From Salinibacter sp. 10B (lineage in GTDB: Bacteria; Bacteroidota; Rhodothermia; Rhodothermales; Salinibacteraceae), in contig NZ_MQWC01000005.1 in NCBI RefSeq assembly GCF_002954405.1, forward strand, positions 223,104-287,103: 64,000 nt of DNA. The letters are read 5' to 3'. The notes under the pieces were generated by a model that worked only from the letters and a program-made list of their open reading frames with translations, ran no database searches and was not told the DNA's origin. Position numbers and translations under genes: made by a program. Shown here in pieces: positions 9,730 to 19,238 of the stretch; the stretch's first letter is position 1, and every line of letters begins with the position of its first letter.

Positions 9730-10580
9730 GTGGCAGTCTCTTTTTTCCAGGAGCCGGCCGCTGCGGCCTCTCGGGCAAAGTCTCCGAAGTCGCGAGGCGG
9801 GCGTCCAAGGGCACGCTCGACCCCGTCTGTGAGGTGGCTGTTTCGCCCGTCCATCACCTCCCGGAACAGATAGTCAAGCAGGCCCCTGTAGTCGTCGGGG
9901 ACGCCCTGCTCCTCGAGGGCCGAGAGAAACTCCTTGTGGGAAATCGGCGCGTAGGTCACCTCCTGCCCCGTCGCCTCGCTGATCTCCCCGACCGCCTCGG
10001 CGAAGGTCAAAAGGCGAGGGCCCGTCACCTCGTAGACCTGCCCGTCGTGTCCGTTCTCGGTCAGAGCCGCTACCGCGATGTCGGCAATGTCCTCTACGTC
10101 GACGAATGGCTCGGTCACGTCGCCGGCCGGAAGGGCAACAGTCCCCCCGAGGACGAGATCTCGCATGAATCCCTCACTGAAGTTTTGACTGAACCAGGTC
10201 GCCCGAAGCACCGTCCAGTCGATCCCGGCGTTCTGCACGATCTCCTCGCAGCGCCGGGCCTCTTCTTCCCCACGTCCCGAGAGCAAAACTAGCTTTTGGG
10301 CACCGCTCTCAACGGCGAGGTCGACAAACGCTTGGATCGCCTCCGAAGCTCCGGGAACGGCAAGATCCGGATAGTAGACAATGTAGATCGACGTGACGCC
10401 GTCCAGGATCGGCGCCCACGTGCTGCGGTCGTTCCAGTCGAACGGGAGATCAGCGGACCGGGACCCGATTCGCGTAGGCACGCCCAGCGCTTCGAGTCGC
10501 TCTATGACCCTCCGGCCCGTTTTTCCCGTTCCGGCCGTGACCAGCGTGAGGTTTTGGGGTGAGGCGTTCGTCTTTGTCAT
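9726..10580 (-). CDS. NmrA-like NAD(P)-binding oxidoreductase
   Basis: 284 aa, atypical short-chain dehydrogenase. The nucleotide-binding loop TAGTGKTGRRVIERL is near residue 15. KLVLLSGRGEEEARRCEEIV stands where the catalytic SxxxxxxxYxxxK motif of classical SDRs would be, and the Tyr is replaced, as in NmrA/azoreductase relatives. The C-terminal half follows the NmrA pattern (EVTGPRLLTFAEAV). It may be a redox-sensing or quinone/azo-reducing enzyme. It is the first gene of a two-gene operon with the DUF1772 gene. The start ATG at 10580 is preceded by GGGAGGAAACC, an acceptable Shine-Dalgarno. Confidence 0.8.
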   Translation of the reverse strand: MTKTNASPQNLTLVTAGTGKTGRRVIERLEALGVPTRIGSRSADLPFDWNDRSTWAPILDGVTSIYIVYYPDLAVPGASEAIQAFVDLAVESGAQKLVLLSGRGEEEARRCEEIVQNAGIDWTVLRATWFSQNFSEGFMRDLVLGGTVALPAGDVTEPFVDVEDIADIAVAALTENGHDGQVYEVTGPRLLTFAEAVGEISEATGQEVTYAPISHKEFLSALEEQGVPDDYRGLLDYLFREVMDGRNSHLTDGVERALGRPPRDFGDFAREAAAAGSWKKETAT

Positions 10581-11151
10581 TGGTTTCCTCCCATGGATGA
10601 GATCATAGTGGATTGCTTTTGTCGAGGGTGCCCCATGTCGAGGGTGCCCCCTCCGTTCACGGTCGACGCCCCACGAATTTTCTTATCTCGCGCAACGAGC
10701 GGACGCCTTCCCCCTGGAAGATGCCCTGAGAAAAAAGTTGTCCGTCCCTCAACGTAGCGCTACGGCAATTTTTGGTATGGTTGACTCGGCTCGTTTGCTG
10801 CTACGTCACCGGCGGTCCATGATCTGTGCCGGTGTAGGAAAAGACCTGCTCTCGGCTTCTTCCTCATCTCCCCGCTGGTGTCAGAGCATTATCCGGATAC
10901 TGCAAATGTCTCATTGAAAAAGAAGTGTGAGCAGCCATCGCCTTTCGTCGGAAATGAATCGCTATCCGGCTGAGGCAGAGGGGGGGAGGTCATTAGTAGA
11001 AATGCCTTCTGTGCGCGCACTGCATGCAAGCTGGTGTCCTACACATCAATCCCACGGCGCACGACAATGCATTCCTGAGTTCTACGATGAACCCAATTCT
11101 TTGAGGGATTCTTCTTTATCATCCCTCCTTATTTCTCAAACGAGCACGCAC
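10581..11151. other. Intergenic region between divergent oxidoreductase genes
   Basis: A 571-bp gap that should contain both divergent promoters. A 16-bp tandem duplication based on GTCGAGGGTGCCCC lies at about 10620-10650. The frame upstream of the MDR gene is open from 10927, but that stretch (LHASWCPTHQSHGA and similar) has no family resemblance and is treated as non-coding. Confidence 0.5.
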
Positions 11152-12186
11152 ATGAAAGCAGTCCTCGCCCCCGAGTACGGATCGCCGGACGTCCTGCAGA
11201 TCGCGGACGTCCCGAAGCCAAGCATTCGAAAGAATGAGGTCCTGATCCGGGTGCGGGCCGCGACGGTCAGCTCCGGTGACTCGCGGGTTCGGAGTCTGAC
11301 AGTGCCAACGGGATTCAAGCTTCTCTCCCGCCTTCTCTTCGGGATCATGCGCCCTCGACAGCCCATCCTCGGGACCGAGTTTTCAGGCGAGATCGAGGCC
11401 GTCGGAGAAGACGTCAAACGGTTCGGCGTTGGAGATTCCGTCTTTGCGTATAGCGACGGCAAGATGGGGGCACACGCCGAGTACGTGGCGATGCCGGAGG
11501 AGGGCCCGCTGGCTCACAAGCCGCCCAACCTCACGTACGAAGAGGCTGCGGCGCTGTCGTTCGGGGGCGTAACGGCGCTTCGGTTCCTACAATGGGGCGG
11601 TCTTCAAGAAGGCGAGACGGTGCTCGTCAACGGGGCCTCCGGGAGCGTCGGAACCGCCGCCGTGCAGCTTGCCCGGCATTTCGGGGCGTCCGTCACGGGC
11701 GTATGCAGTACCGGCAACGTAGAATGGGTCCAGTCCCTCGGTGCCCACCGAGTCATCGACTATACAAAAGAAGATGTTCGCGAAATCGGCGATGTCTACG
11801 ATGTTATCGTCGACACTGCCGGAACCCTTCCGTACTCCCGGAGCAAGCACCTGCTCAGGGACGGAGGGCGTCTCCTGCTGGTGCTCGGGTCCCTTCCGGA
11901 CATGCTCCGGGCCCCCTGGGTGGCGCTCACGAGCACCAAGCGGGTCGTGGCGGGAGCGGCCAGCGGACGTCGGGAAGACATGGAGTTCCTAGCATCACTG
12001 GCGGAATCCGGGGCGTTCACACCGGTGATTGATCGAAGCTATCCACTGGAGCACATCGCCGACGCTTACCGCTACGTCGAACAGGGCCACAAGAAGGGAA
12101 ACGTTGTATTGACCGTGGCCTCGACCAACGGCTCACGCCCACACACAGCTCGGCGAAGAAATAAAAACCACGCTCAACCCTCTTAG
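11152..12186 (+). CDS. Zinc-free MDR-family NAD(P)-dependent oxidoreductase
   Basis: About 344 aa. The N-terminal GroES-like fold begins MKAVLAPEYGSPDVLQIADV. The Rossmann motif NGASGSVGTAAVQLARHFGA lies near residue 160. Structural and catalytic zinc cysteines are absent, as in quinone oxidoreductase-type MDR proteins. Likely an NADPH-dependent quinone or enone reductase. The frame opens at 10927, but ATG 11152 is chosen because homology begins exactly there and the upstream translation looks random. The C-terminal tail (residues about 325-344) is basic and poorly conserved. Its nearest upstream neighbour, the NmrA-like gene, is divergent. Confidence 0.85.
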   Translation: MKAVLAPEYGSPDVLQIADVPKPSIRKNEVLIRVRAATVSSGDSRVRSLTVPTGFKLLSRLLFGIMRPRQPILGTEFSGEIEAVGEDVKRFGVGDSVFAYSDGKMGAHAEYVAMPEEGPLAHKPPNLTYEEAAALSFGGVTALRFLQWGGLQEGETVLVNGASGSVGTAAVQLARHFGASVTGVCSTGNVEWVQSLGAHRVIDYTKEDVREIGDVYDVIVDTAGTLPYSRSKHLLRDGGRLLLVLGSLPDMLRAPWVALTSTKRVVAGAASGRREDMEFLASLAESGAFTPVIDRSYPLEHIADAYRYVEQGHKKGNVVLTVASTNGSRPHTARRRNKNHAQPS

Positions 12187-12238
12187 ACGAACTGCGAGAC
12201 TGGTCAGTTGCCTTGAACTTCCTTCCTCCCGGCGTCTT

Positions 12239-12583
12239 CTAAACCCACCCCTGCCATTCAGCCAGCGTGTAGAGCACCCCCACGATGAAGAGGCTGCCAA
12301 AGATCACCTTGTTGTATCGGGCCAGCCAGAGTGGAAGGTAAATGTCAAAATTATCCTCTCGGTCATCGGTGAAACGCTCAGCTACGTCTGTGAGCGGACA
12401 ACGCCAACGATTCGCCCAGAGGATCCCCACCTCTCCCAACACAATCACGATCAGCAGAAGGGCCACGTCGAACGCTTCGCGCCATGCATACACGGGAAGA
12501 GCAAGGATGCAGCCGGCAAAAAAGGCCCATGCAATTGTATGAACGGTCTTTACGGCTCGGAGTGATGGCTGAGGAGTCATCAT
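12239..12583 (-). CDS. Small membrane protein, function unknown
   Basis: 114 aa with predicted membrane helices at about 13-31, 36-56 and 92-110. A polar loop between the second and third contains RWRCPLTDVAERFTDDREDNFDIYLP. The pattern of helix, WANRWRCPLT and a short acidic loop occurs in small bacterial inner-membrane proteins without known function. It lies on the same strand as the next membrane gene with a gap of about 47 bp, so the two may form one transcript. I do not recognise a specific role. Confidence 0.65.
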   Translation of the reverse strand: MMTPQPSLRAVKTVHTIAWAFFAGCILALPVYAWREAFDVALLLIVIVLGEVGILWANRWRCPLTDVAERFTDDREDNFDIYLPLWLARYNKVIFGSLFIVGVLYTLAEWQGWV

Positions 12584-12630
12584 AATGCGCTTTCGGAGCA
12601 GACGGAATCCGATTAGGGCCCGACCTGCGG

Positions 12631-13329
12631 TTATGTCCCACGCTGAGACGGCTGCAGAGCATAGTCCGTTGAGACGTCAGCCGGTTTGGTACGATAGAAC
12701 AAAACGCCCAGCAGAACCGCGACGATCAGAAGCACGCCGAGGTACCCGACGATGCCGACGTTCCGGAGGTCCATGTCGCCCGTAAGAACCCCACCCAGCC
12801 CGGCGAAGCCGAGCAGTCCGCTCGTGATCATGAGCACGCGGATGGACGTGGCAAGTCGACTGCCGCCGAACACCGGGGCGGCAAACAGCACCGAGAGCGC
12901 AAAGAACACGTCCCAGGCGAGGATGTCGAGGGCGTAGGCAACAGAAGGCCACTCGAAGCTCAGAAATAGCGGTAGATTCGACACCTCCCCGAACGCCGGC
13001 TGTCGACTCAGGGTTAGGATGAGAAAGTGGAGAGTCGAGGTCACCCCGGCAACTAGGCCCATGAAGATGACGGACGCGAGGCTCCACACCTTCGCGCGGG
13101 GAGCCGCCCATGCATGTACGCTAACCATGAGCGCAACCAAGGCCGGCATCATGGCGAGGATCAGGACCTCGAGGATGGTAAACATCGGGTCGCCGATGGG
13201 CTCCTCAGGAGACTCCAGCGAGACAAATCCAGTTATGAGCGTCGCCGCGTACGCCACCTGAAGCACCGCGACGCTTCCTGCCGACACGATGCCAAACCGA
13301 CGAGCAGTGGTCGTGAACGTGAGAGCCAT
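12631..13329 (-). CDS. Multi-pass membrane protein, function unknown
   Basis: About 232 aa with six or seven hydrophobic segments spread over the whole length, the first directly after a short basic N terminus (MALTFTTTARRFGIVSAGSV). The frame opens at 13377, but the upstream residues (MVDDVQDKRNRGVEKP) are charged and lack membrane character, so ATG 13329 is preferred. The C terminus ends in a short soluble tail. It is probably cotranscribed with the small membrane gene downstream. No family-specific motif was recognised. Confidence 0.6.
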   Translation of the reverse strand: MALTFTTTARRFGIVSAGSVAVLQVAYAATLITGFVSLESPEEPIGDPMFTILEVLILAMMPALVALMVSVHAWAAPRAKVWSLASVIFMGLVAGVTSTLHFLILTLSRQPAFGEVSNLPLFLSFEWPSVAYALDILAWDVFFALSVLFAAPVFGGSRLATSIRVLMITSGLLGFAGLGGVLTGDMDLRNVGIVGYLGVLLIVAVLLGVLFYRTKPADVSTDYALQPSQRGT

Positions 13330-13396
13330 GGGTTTTTCAACACCTCTGTTGCGTTTGTCCTGAACATCATCCACCAATCCCCAGACGGAGGAGTGA

Positions 13397-14701
13397 TCAA
13401 CGCCCGCTCCCCCGGTCCCGTGACACCGGTGTTTCTAGCAGCCGCGACCTCACCATTTCCACCCATTTCCGGGGCTCTTCATAGAGAGGCGTATGCCCGG
13501 ACTTCTCGAACCACACGATCTCTTTGCGGGGCGCCTCCAACACTGCGTAATACTTTTCGACGAGCGTCGTCATGGCATTGACGTCGTGCCGCCCGACGAA
13601 GAAATATACCGGGACCTCCACCTCGGCTGCCTGCGTCGTCAAGTCCAGGTCCTCCAACTGAGGGTACACAACGTTGAACACCTTGGCGAGCCCCCGCACC
13701 CAATTGACCTTGTCCCAAAAACCGTACTCGGGCGCGAGGAGCGCATCGATCAAGATGTCGTGGCTCTCCCCCTCCCCTGGCGCTCGCTCGGACATGATGC
13801 GATTGAGCACGTCCAGGTAATCGGCATACGTGAGAATCGGATTACCACTTTGGTACGGAGGCGGTCCTTTCCGGCGGAGCCGCTCTAGGCGCTCGGTCTC
13901 CCCTCGTCCTTCCAGGTACCGCAGGGCCAGTTCGTATCCCATCACGTCATTCTCAGTCGTGCGCACCATCTGCCCACTCCCCACATAGGCATGGAAAAGA
14001 TCCGGTCGGTCGCGGACGAGCCAGATTCCCAAAATGGTACCCCACGACTCGCCCATGAGGTAGATTTTCTGTTTATCAAAACGCGTTCGGAGATGCCCTA
14101 CCAGAGCGACCGCGTCGGCACGGTAGCGCTGCGGGGTCAACCAGCCGATGTCCACGGCCGTGAAGGACTTTCCGGCTCCCGGTTGATCCCAGACGAGGAA
14201 ATCGTCTTCGAGAGCTCCGAGATGCTTTCTCGTAGACGGAAGCTCGCTTCCACCCGGCCCGCCGGCAAGAAAGAGGAGAACCGGATTCTCCCTGCTCGTT
14301 CCTCGAATCGTGACCCATTGAGAGCTGCCGTTGAGCTCGACTTGCTCCAGGGACGCAATGCTCCCGGGAAGTGGCCTGCCGCTATCGTCCACGATCGGAG
14401 GGGTGTAGGCCAGTATTTGAGAGAGCAGGACCGTAAGGACGGCCACGGCCGTGACCCCGACAAGGAGCGCCAGGCTTCGCGAACGAAGCGCGTCCAGGCC
14501 CCTGAAGGCTCCCACGAGCACGGCCCCATCCACCACGACGAGAAGGAGCCCCACCCACACAGGAATGCCGGTCGTAAGGGGAGCGATTGCCACCAGTGCA
14601 AACAGGAGAACGGCCAGCACCCCGACGGCGCCCCAGACAGCCAGACGCACGATTCGACTCGCGACGGGCGCTCGACTCGATTCAAACTCTTGAGAGGACA
14701 T
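13397..14701 (-). CDS. Membrane-anchored alpha/beta hydrolase, proline iminopeptidase-like
   Basis: About 434 aa. An N-terminal region with four hydrophobic segments (about 20-110) precedes a catalytic domain with oxyanion-hole motif LFLAGGPGGSE, nucleophile elbow GESWGT (Ser), a likely acid in FFVGRHDVN, and His in KSGHTPLYEEP. These match S33-type hydrolases, which include prolyl aminopeptidases. The substrate is unknown. The start is ATG 14701. The longer frame to 14767 adds only arginine-rich residues. Its membrane anchor suggests activity at the inner membrane with the hydrolase domain in cytoplasm or periplasm. Confidence 0.8.
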   Translation of the reverse strand: MSSQEFESSRAPVASRIVRLAVWGAVGVLAVLLFALVAIAPLTTGIPVWVGLLLVVVDGAVLVGAFRGLDALRSRSLALLVGVTAVAVLTVLLSQILAYTPPIVDDSGRPLPGSIASLEQVELNGSSQWVTIRGTSRENPVLLFLAGGPGGSELPSTRKHLGALEDDFLVWDQPGAGKSFTAVDIGWLTPQRYRADAVALVGHLRTRFDKQKIYLMGESWGTILGIWLVRDRPDLFHAYVGSGQMVRTTENDVMGYELALRYLEGRGETERLERLRRKGPPPYQSGNPILTYADYLDVLNRIMSERAPGEGESHDILIDALLAPEYGFWDKVNWVRGLAKVFNVVYPQLEDLDLTTQAAEVEVPVYFFVGRHDVNAMTTLVEKYYAVLEAPRKEIVWFEKSGHTPLYEEPRKWVEMVRSRLLETPVSRDRGSGR

Positions 14702-14838
14702 AACGGCCTCTGTATCAAGGTGACGCGGCCGAAACCCGGCGGGATGGAAGCGCACTCCTCCCTCCATCCCACTCGTAACCGCACGTGGACCCGGCCGCCT
14801 CTTCTACGCTATGTTAGACGGGGGCCGGGAAGACAGCA

Positions 14839-15423
14839 TTAGAATGTACGCATGATTCCAACGCCGGCAGTGAAGTAGGTCAGGTCAACGTCCGTATTCA
14901 GACCACCGATCTCAATGTCACGGGAGAGCGATCGATAGCGAAGCCCCGGCATCAATTGCCAGTTTTGCCCTAGGGTAATTACCGGACCGGCGCCAATCTG
15001 CCATCCAAATCCGTGACCGGAGTCGGCCGTGATGTCGCCGTCGGTGTTTTCAACTTCGATGTGGTTATAGATGCCCCCTGCTCGCAGAAAGTAGCCGTAC
15101 CGGCTCGTGCGAATGGGGTGGATGAATTGCAGACCGAACGTGTAGCCCGTCTCTTCGACGTCAATGTCCGTCCCGGCAAACGAATTCCCATCTGCCGACA
15201 TGCGACCATACCCCCAACCACCATATGCACCAAGGTGTGAAAGGAATCGATATGAAAAGACCACTTCGCTCCCGAATCCCGTGTTGAGGTTAGCATTCCC
15301 GAGGTCTTGCGTTGCGAACTCCGGTCCCACTCGAAGCTCTACACCGAACCGGTCCTGAGCGACTGTGGGGGTAGAAATAAGCAGCAGAAGTGCGCCGACA
15401 AACGTGATGAAAAAATATCTCAT
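14839..15423 (-). CDS. Outer-membrane beta-barrel protein
   Basis: 194 aa. A clear signal peptide (MRYFFITFVGALLLLISTPTVAQD) is followed by alternating amphipathic strands rich in Tyr, Gly and Phe (for example VFSYRFLSHLGAYGGWGYG and YTFGLQFIHPIRTSRYGYF), ending in a terminal Phe as is usual for barrel assembly. The size fits an eight-stranded porin-like/OmpW-type barrel. It is the first gene after a 430-bp upstream region and has no obvious operon partner. Function is not known beyond an outer-membrane location. Confidence 0.75.
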   Translation of the reverse strand: MRYFFITFVGALLLLISTPTVAQDRFGVELRVGPEFATQDLGNANLNTGFGSEVVFSYRFLSHLGAYGGWGYGRMSADGNSFAGTDIDVEETGYTFGLQFIHPIRTSRYGYFLRAGGIYNHIEVENTDGDITADSGHGFGWQIGAGPVITLGQNWQLMPGLRYRSLSRDIEIGGLNTDVDLTYFTAGVGIMRTF

Positions 15424-16050
15424 GGTAGTACCTATCGGATAAATGGTAGCCCCCTTGAACTGGAGGCAACCTACCGCAGGTTGATCTCAGTCTGGTAGGT
15501 TTTTCTTGACAACGTGGCGCAGGGAGAGAGCAGGACTTACTGACAGGGGTCTCCCTACGTCTACAATCTTCAACCGAGGGAATGGCTACCGACCTGTGAG
15601 ACAGTGAAGGCCACACCTGGGAATTCTGCAGTCTGCAACCCAGGGACACGGCCCGCTGCAACACTCGGGGCAGAGTCAACTCCTCATTTTCGGCGTTCGT
15701 GCCCCGTGGAGCCGAGCTCCCTGCCGCCTCTGATGCTCACCTCAGATCAAGAAGCCACCGAGCTGCGATCAATAGGCCTATCAGAACCGGCCCTTCAGAA
15801 GCATGGCTACGCGGGGGAGGCTCAGAATGCTCGTTGGGTAATCCATCGCTCCTGCACGGCGGTCTCAAGCATGCCGGGGGTGATCAGGCGAATAGCCTCG
15901 CTAAGGGGCATGGGTTCGATGCCACTAGCGTTCGTCGACCCAGGTGAAACCCAACTCGCGGTGGGATTCGAAGAGATGAACCGACCAGGTGCGGTTGCAC
16001 TCCTCCCCCGTCCCTCAGTGCTGATTCCAGCCTGGTCGTCTGGAGGTGCT
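15424..16050. other. Gene-poor stretch, possible decayed coding remnant
   Basis: No intact gene. On the minus strand, short aligned pieces (WSVHLFESHRELGFTWVDER, then LSEAIRLITPGMLETAVQER in another frame) between about 15990 and 15840 look protein-like but are broken by stops and a frame change. They could be a decayed gene that once followed sufE. I could not assign a family. Confidence 0.35.
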
Positions 16051-16464
16051 CTACGTGTACTCTACAGCCTGTTGCACGCGCCGGTAAAGGGCCGTCAGCC
16101 CCTTTCTCCGCTGCAGTCCCACTTTGTCTGAAAGCCCCATCTGTTCGAGCGGATTGCACGGTGCATCCTCAATAGTAGACACACGGGCCTCATGAAAAGC
16201 CTCGCGCAAAACCCCGAGGAAGGCACGCGCCGTGGCGGCCTCTCGGGGGGCATCAGCATGGAGTTGAACGCGTCCGTCCTCCACCTCAACGTAAAGGAAA
16301 ACCGGCGACTGACACTCGGGCACTGCTCCGAGACCGGCCTCCCGCATTTCGGCATAGGCCTCAGGGAGATCGGGAAGCCGACGGGCGTAGTCCCGCATCA
16401 ACTCCAGTTGTAGATCGGGGCCCGCAGCCCGAAACGTCTCAGCAATCTCGGCAAAGGTAGACAT
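16051..16464 (-). CDS. sufE: SufE-family sulfur acceptor protein
   Basis: 137 aa with the SufE fold signature: LPDLPEAY early, then VPECQSPVFLYVEVEDG with the sulfur-accepting cysteine at residue 51, and TARAFLGVLREAF in the second half. SufE takes persulfide sulfur from a cysteine desulfurase. Here no desulfurase or other suf gene is present. Instead it lies about 30 bp downstream of a xanthine-dehydrogenase-type large subunit on the same strand. That context suggests sulfur delivery for the terminal sulfido ligand of the molybdenum cofactor rather than general Fe-S assembly, although this is inference. Confidence 0.85.
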   Translation of the reverse strand: MSTFAEIAETFRAAGPDLQLELMRDYARRLPDLPEAYAEMREAGLGAVPECQSPVFLYVEVEDGRVQLHADAPREAATARAFLGVLREAFHEARVSTIEDAPCNPLEQMGLSDKVGLQRRKGLTALYRRVQQAVEYT

Positions 16465-16491
16465 AGTGCGATCCGTCGTGGAAGGAGCAAC

Positions 16492-18711
16492 TCAGGAAGA
16501 GCGGACTGGCAGCGATTGGACGCGCTCGTCAGTGGCGCGGGCGATGGCGTTCGCAACGGCCCCAGTCGCCGGGCCCTGGGCGGCTTCTCCTGCCCCCAGC
16601 GGCGGCTCGTCGGGCCGGTCCAGGACAGTCGCTTCTACCACCGGCACGTCCTCAAACTGAAGAATTGGATAGCTGCCCCACTCCCGGCTGGTGATGCGGG
16701 TATCGTCGAACTGCACTTCCTCGTTCAGCATCCAGCTCATCGACTGAATCATCCCCCCCTCCACTTGATTGCGGAGTCCGTCGGGGTTGATGACCTCCCC
16801 GGAATCGATGGCGCCCCACAGGTGGGTGACCGTGAGATCCCCGTCCGCCTCAGCCCGTACCCTTGCTGCGACGGCGCAATACGACGCGCGATTCTTGTAG
16901 CGGGCAAAGCCGTAACCGAGACCCTCAGTAGCCCCCACAGAAGTGTCTTGAGCCTGCTCGGCCACCGCGTCGAGGACCGCCCCCGCTCGCGGGTCCTCCA
17001 GGTGCTGTTTCCGAAACACCACCGGATCGGTTCCCGCCCGGTCGGCCAACTCGCCCATCATGCTCTCAATGGCGAACACGTTGGCGTGCGCCCCCAGTCC
17101 GCGCAAGGCTGAGACGCGCAGCGGACCGTCGAAAAAGTGGGCACTGATGCTTCGGGTCGGAAGCTCGTAGTACGGAACTGCATTGCGGTAGCCGCCAGCC
17201 AGGTAGCCCCGCGACGTGAGCGCGTGGGCGTCCTCAATGTACCGACCGGCCAGCAGGTTGCCAGGATCGCCCCCTGGACGCGTGCTGTGCGAGTCCGAGT
17301 GCACGTCGAATTGCCAGTCCTGAATCGTACCGTCGTCCCCAAGGGTCGCCTCCACGTCCATGATCATGGCACTGCCGTAGGGCTCCCAGCCGTGCTCATC
17401 TTCGCGCTCCCACTGGAGCCGAACGTGTCGATTCGGCACCTCCATTGCCAACAGGGCCACATCCGCGGCCACGTCGTCCGCACCGTTGTGACCGTAGCAG
17501 CCCGACCCCGGCACGCCCTTGACCTCAATCTTTTCCGGCGGGAGTCCTACCAGTGCAGTCAGGGTGTCACGAAGGGGATACACGCCCTGGCTGTGCGTCC
17601 AGATGCGCAGGCGGTCACCGTCGTAGTGTCCCACGGCGCAGGACGGCCCGAGTGAGCCGTGCATGACGTACGGGCGGAAGTAGCTGGCGGAGATCGTTTC
17701 GCCCTCGCCCGCACTGCCCTCGTCGACCACCGTCTCCGTCTCTGCCGGCAATGCTCGGAGGTGTTCTTCCAGCGGCGTGTCGGCTGGAAGCGCCCTCGGC
17801 TCCGACCATTCAGCGTTGCTCTGGAGCACCTGCTGCGCTCGAAGGGCCTGGTGCTCTCCCTCCGCCACGACGGCCAGGAAGCTGCCGTTCTGCACAATCT
17901 GCAGGCCGTCGCCGACCGCCTCGCGCACAGCATCCTCGTCATATTCCCTCAGCGACGCGTCGTAGCCCGGCGGGCGGACCACTCGCGCGTGCACCATGTC
18001 GTCAAATCGGAGGTCCTGCACGTAGACCTCTTCGCCCCGCACCATGCGGTCAATGTCCGTCCGCTCCACGGGCGTGCCCACCCACTCCCGCTCGTCCGTG
18101 GGTCGCAGGTCGGCAGGCTCGGTGACGGTCTCCGTGATCTGCTCGTCGCCCAGTACCTCCGCAAACGTAGCCGATTGGCTGCCTGCTGTCAGCGTCCCGT
18201 CGTCGATCTTCACCCCTTCAGACTCGACGCCGAACTGCTGAGCGGCGCGCTCCTTCAGGATGCGGCGGGCCGTGGCACTCGCGTGCCGCACCGACATGGC
18301 GCTGTGTTCAATCGACACGCTGGCGGACGTGTAGCGCTCGTTTGGCGTCACGCCGGTCTCGGCCAGATGCACCTCTAGCCGATCCGGCGACGTATGCAGT
18401 TCCTCGGCGGCCACCTGCGCGATGGCAATGCGAATACCTTGCCCCAGCTCCAACTTGCCGGTGTAGACGCGCAGACGCCCGTCGCCCAGCACTCGAAGCC
18501 ACGCGTCAATGCGTGGGTGTTGGGCGAGGCTCGGAGGCAGGTCGCTCCTGCCTGCCGGATCGGACGCCTCCGCCGCGTCGGCCTCGTCCTGCGTGAGCTG
18601 GCAGCCGGGAAGCAGGCTGAAGCCGATCGTCAGAGTCCCGGCGCTTTTCAGGAAGGTGCGCCGTGGAAGTCCGGACTCAGGCACATCGTCGGAGGAGGAA
18701 GGAGTGGACAT
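16492..18711 (-). CDS. Molybdopterin-binding large subunit, xanthine dehydrogenase family (nicotinate/isoquinoline type)
   Basis: About 739 aa. The N terminus carries a twin-arginine signal (RRTFLKSAG) followed by LLPGCQ, so the protein is probably exported by Tat and may be lipid-anchored. Aldehyde oxidase/xanthine dehydrogenase domains follow. The cofactor region has VPGSGCYGHNGADD rather than the GGGFGRR form of the second large subunit, and near the C terminus the active-site Glu lies in GAGEAAQGPATG. Likely an electron-releasing hydroxylase for an N-heterocycle or aldehyde, paired with the [2Fe-2S] subunit 50 bp upstream. ATG 18711 is used because the open frame above it is unrelated read-through over the small subunit gene. 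Confidence 0.88.
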   Translation of the reverse strand: MSTPSSSDDVPESGLPRRTFLKSAGTLTIGFSLLPGCQLTQDEADAAEASDPAGRSDLPPSLAQHPRIDAWLRVLGDGRLRVYTGKLELGQGIRIAIAQVAAEELHTSPDRLEVHLAETGVTPNERYTSASVSIEHSAMSVRHASATARRILKERAAQQFGVESEGVKIDDGTLTAGSQSATFAEVLGDEQITETVTEPADLRPTDEREWVGTPVERTDIDRMVRGEEVYVQDLRFDDMVHARVVRPPGYDASLREYDEDAVREAVGDGLQIVQNGSFLAVVAEGEHQALRAQQVLQSNAEWSEPRALPADTPLEEHLRALPAETETVVDEGSAGEGETISASYFRPYVMHGSLGPSCAVGHYDGDRLRIWTHSQGVYPLRDTLTALVGLPPEKIEVKGVPGSGCYGHNGADDVAADVALLAMEVPNRHVRLQWEREDEHGWEPYGSAMIMDVEATLGDDGTIQDWQFDVHSDSHSTRPGGDPGNLLAGRYIEDAHALTSRGYLAGGYRNAVPYYELPTRSISAHFFDGPLRVSALRGLGAHANVFAIESMMGELADRAGTDPVVFRKQHLEDPRAGAVLDAVAEQAQDTSVGATEGLGYGFARYKNRASYCAVAARVRAEADGDLTVTHLWGAIDSGEVINPDGLRNQVEGGMIQSMSWMLNEEVQFDDTRITSREWGSYPILQFEDVPVVEATVLDRPDEPPLGAGEAAQGPATGAVANAIARATDERVQSLPVRSS

Positions 18712-18761
18712 GGGACAGATGGGAATCGGGAAAACAGGGCACCAAACCAGAAGTGGGCGCA

Positions 18762-19238
18762 TCAATCCTCCATCTCGCCGGCCGCGCGCTGAACGGCCCG
18801 AACGAAGCGGGCGTGCGTGCCGCATCGACAGAGAACTTGGTTCATCCGGTCCGTGATCTCTGCCCGACTCGGATTCGGAGTGTCCTCCAAGAGCGAGACA
18901 GCCGTGATGATGACCCCGTTCACGCAGTAGCCACACTGCGCGGCCTGCTCCTCCACGACGGCTTCTTGCACCGGATGCAGCCCGCCATTGTCGTCCGAAA
19001 GGCCGGCGAGCGTCGTGATGGGCCGGTCCTCCACCGCCGAGACGGGCAGCTGACAGGTGGTGCGCGCCGTCCCCTCCAACAATACCAGACACGACCCGCA
19101 CTGCTGCAGGCCACAGCCGTACTTGGGACCGTTGAGTCCCAACTCGTTGCGCAGGACGTAGAGGAGCGGCGTTGACGGATCGACCCTCACGGTGTGGTCG
19201 TCGCCGTTCACCGTGAGCTGGATCTGCTGCTGTTCCAT
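18762..19238 (-). CDS. [2Fe-2S] small subunit of molybdenum hydroxylase
   Basis: 158 aa. An N-terminal plant-type ferredoxin domain (GPKYGCGLQQCGSC, with a following Cys in TTCQLP) and a C-terminal alpha-helical [2Fe-2S] domain (CGYCVNGV and CRCGTH) give the two clusters typical of CoxS/IorA-type subunits. No signal peptide is present, so it would be carried across the membrane with the Tat-bearing large subunit. It is the first gene of the pair and would pass electrons from the molybdenum centre to an unidentified acceptor. Confidence 0.92.
   Translation of the reverse strand: MEQQQIQLTVNGDDHTVRVDPSTPLLYVLRNELGLNGPKYGCGLQQCGSCLVLLEGTARTTCQLPVSAVEDRPITTLAGLSDDNGGLHPVQEAVVEEQAAQCGYCVNGVIITAVSLLEDTPNPSRAEITDRMNQVLCRCGTHARFVRAVQRAAGEMED

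Noticed and set aside
10927..11151. N-terminal extension of the MDR oxidoreductase
   Set aside because: Open by chance. The residues have no family resemblance and homology starts exactly at ATG 11152.
15600..16131. Plus-strand 175-aa ORF overlapping sufE
   Set aside because: Antisense to sufE for part of its length and no protein-like pattern.
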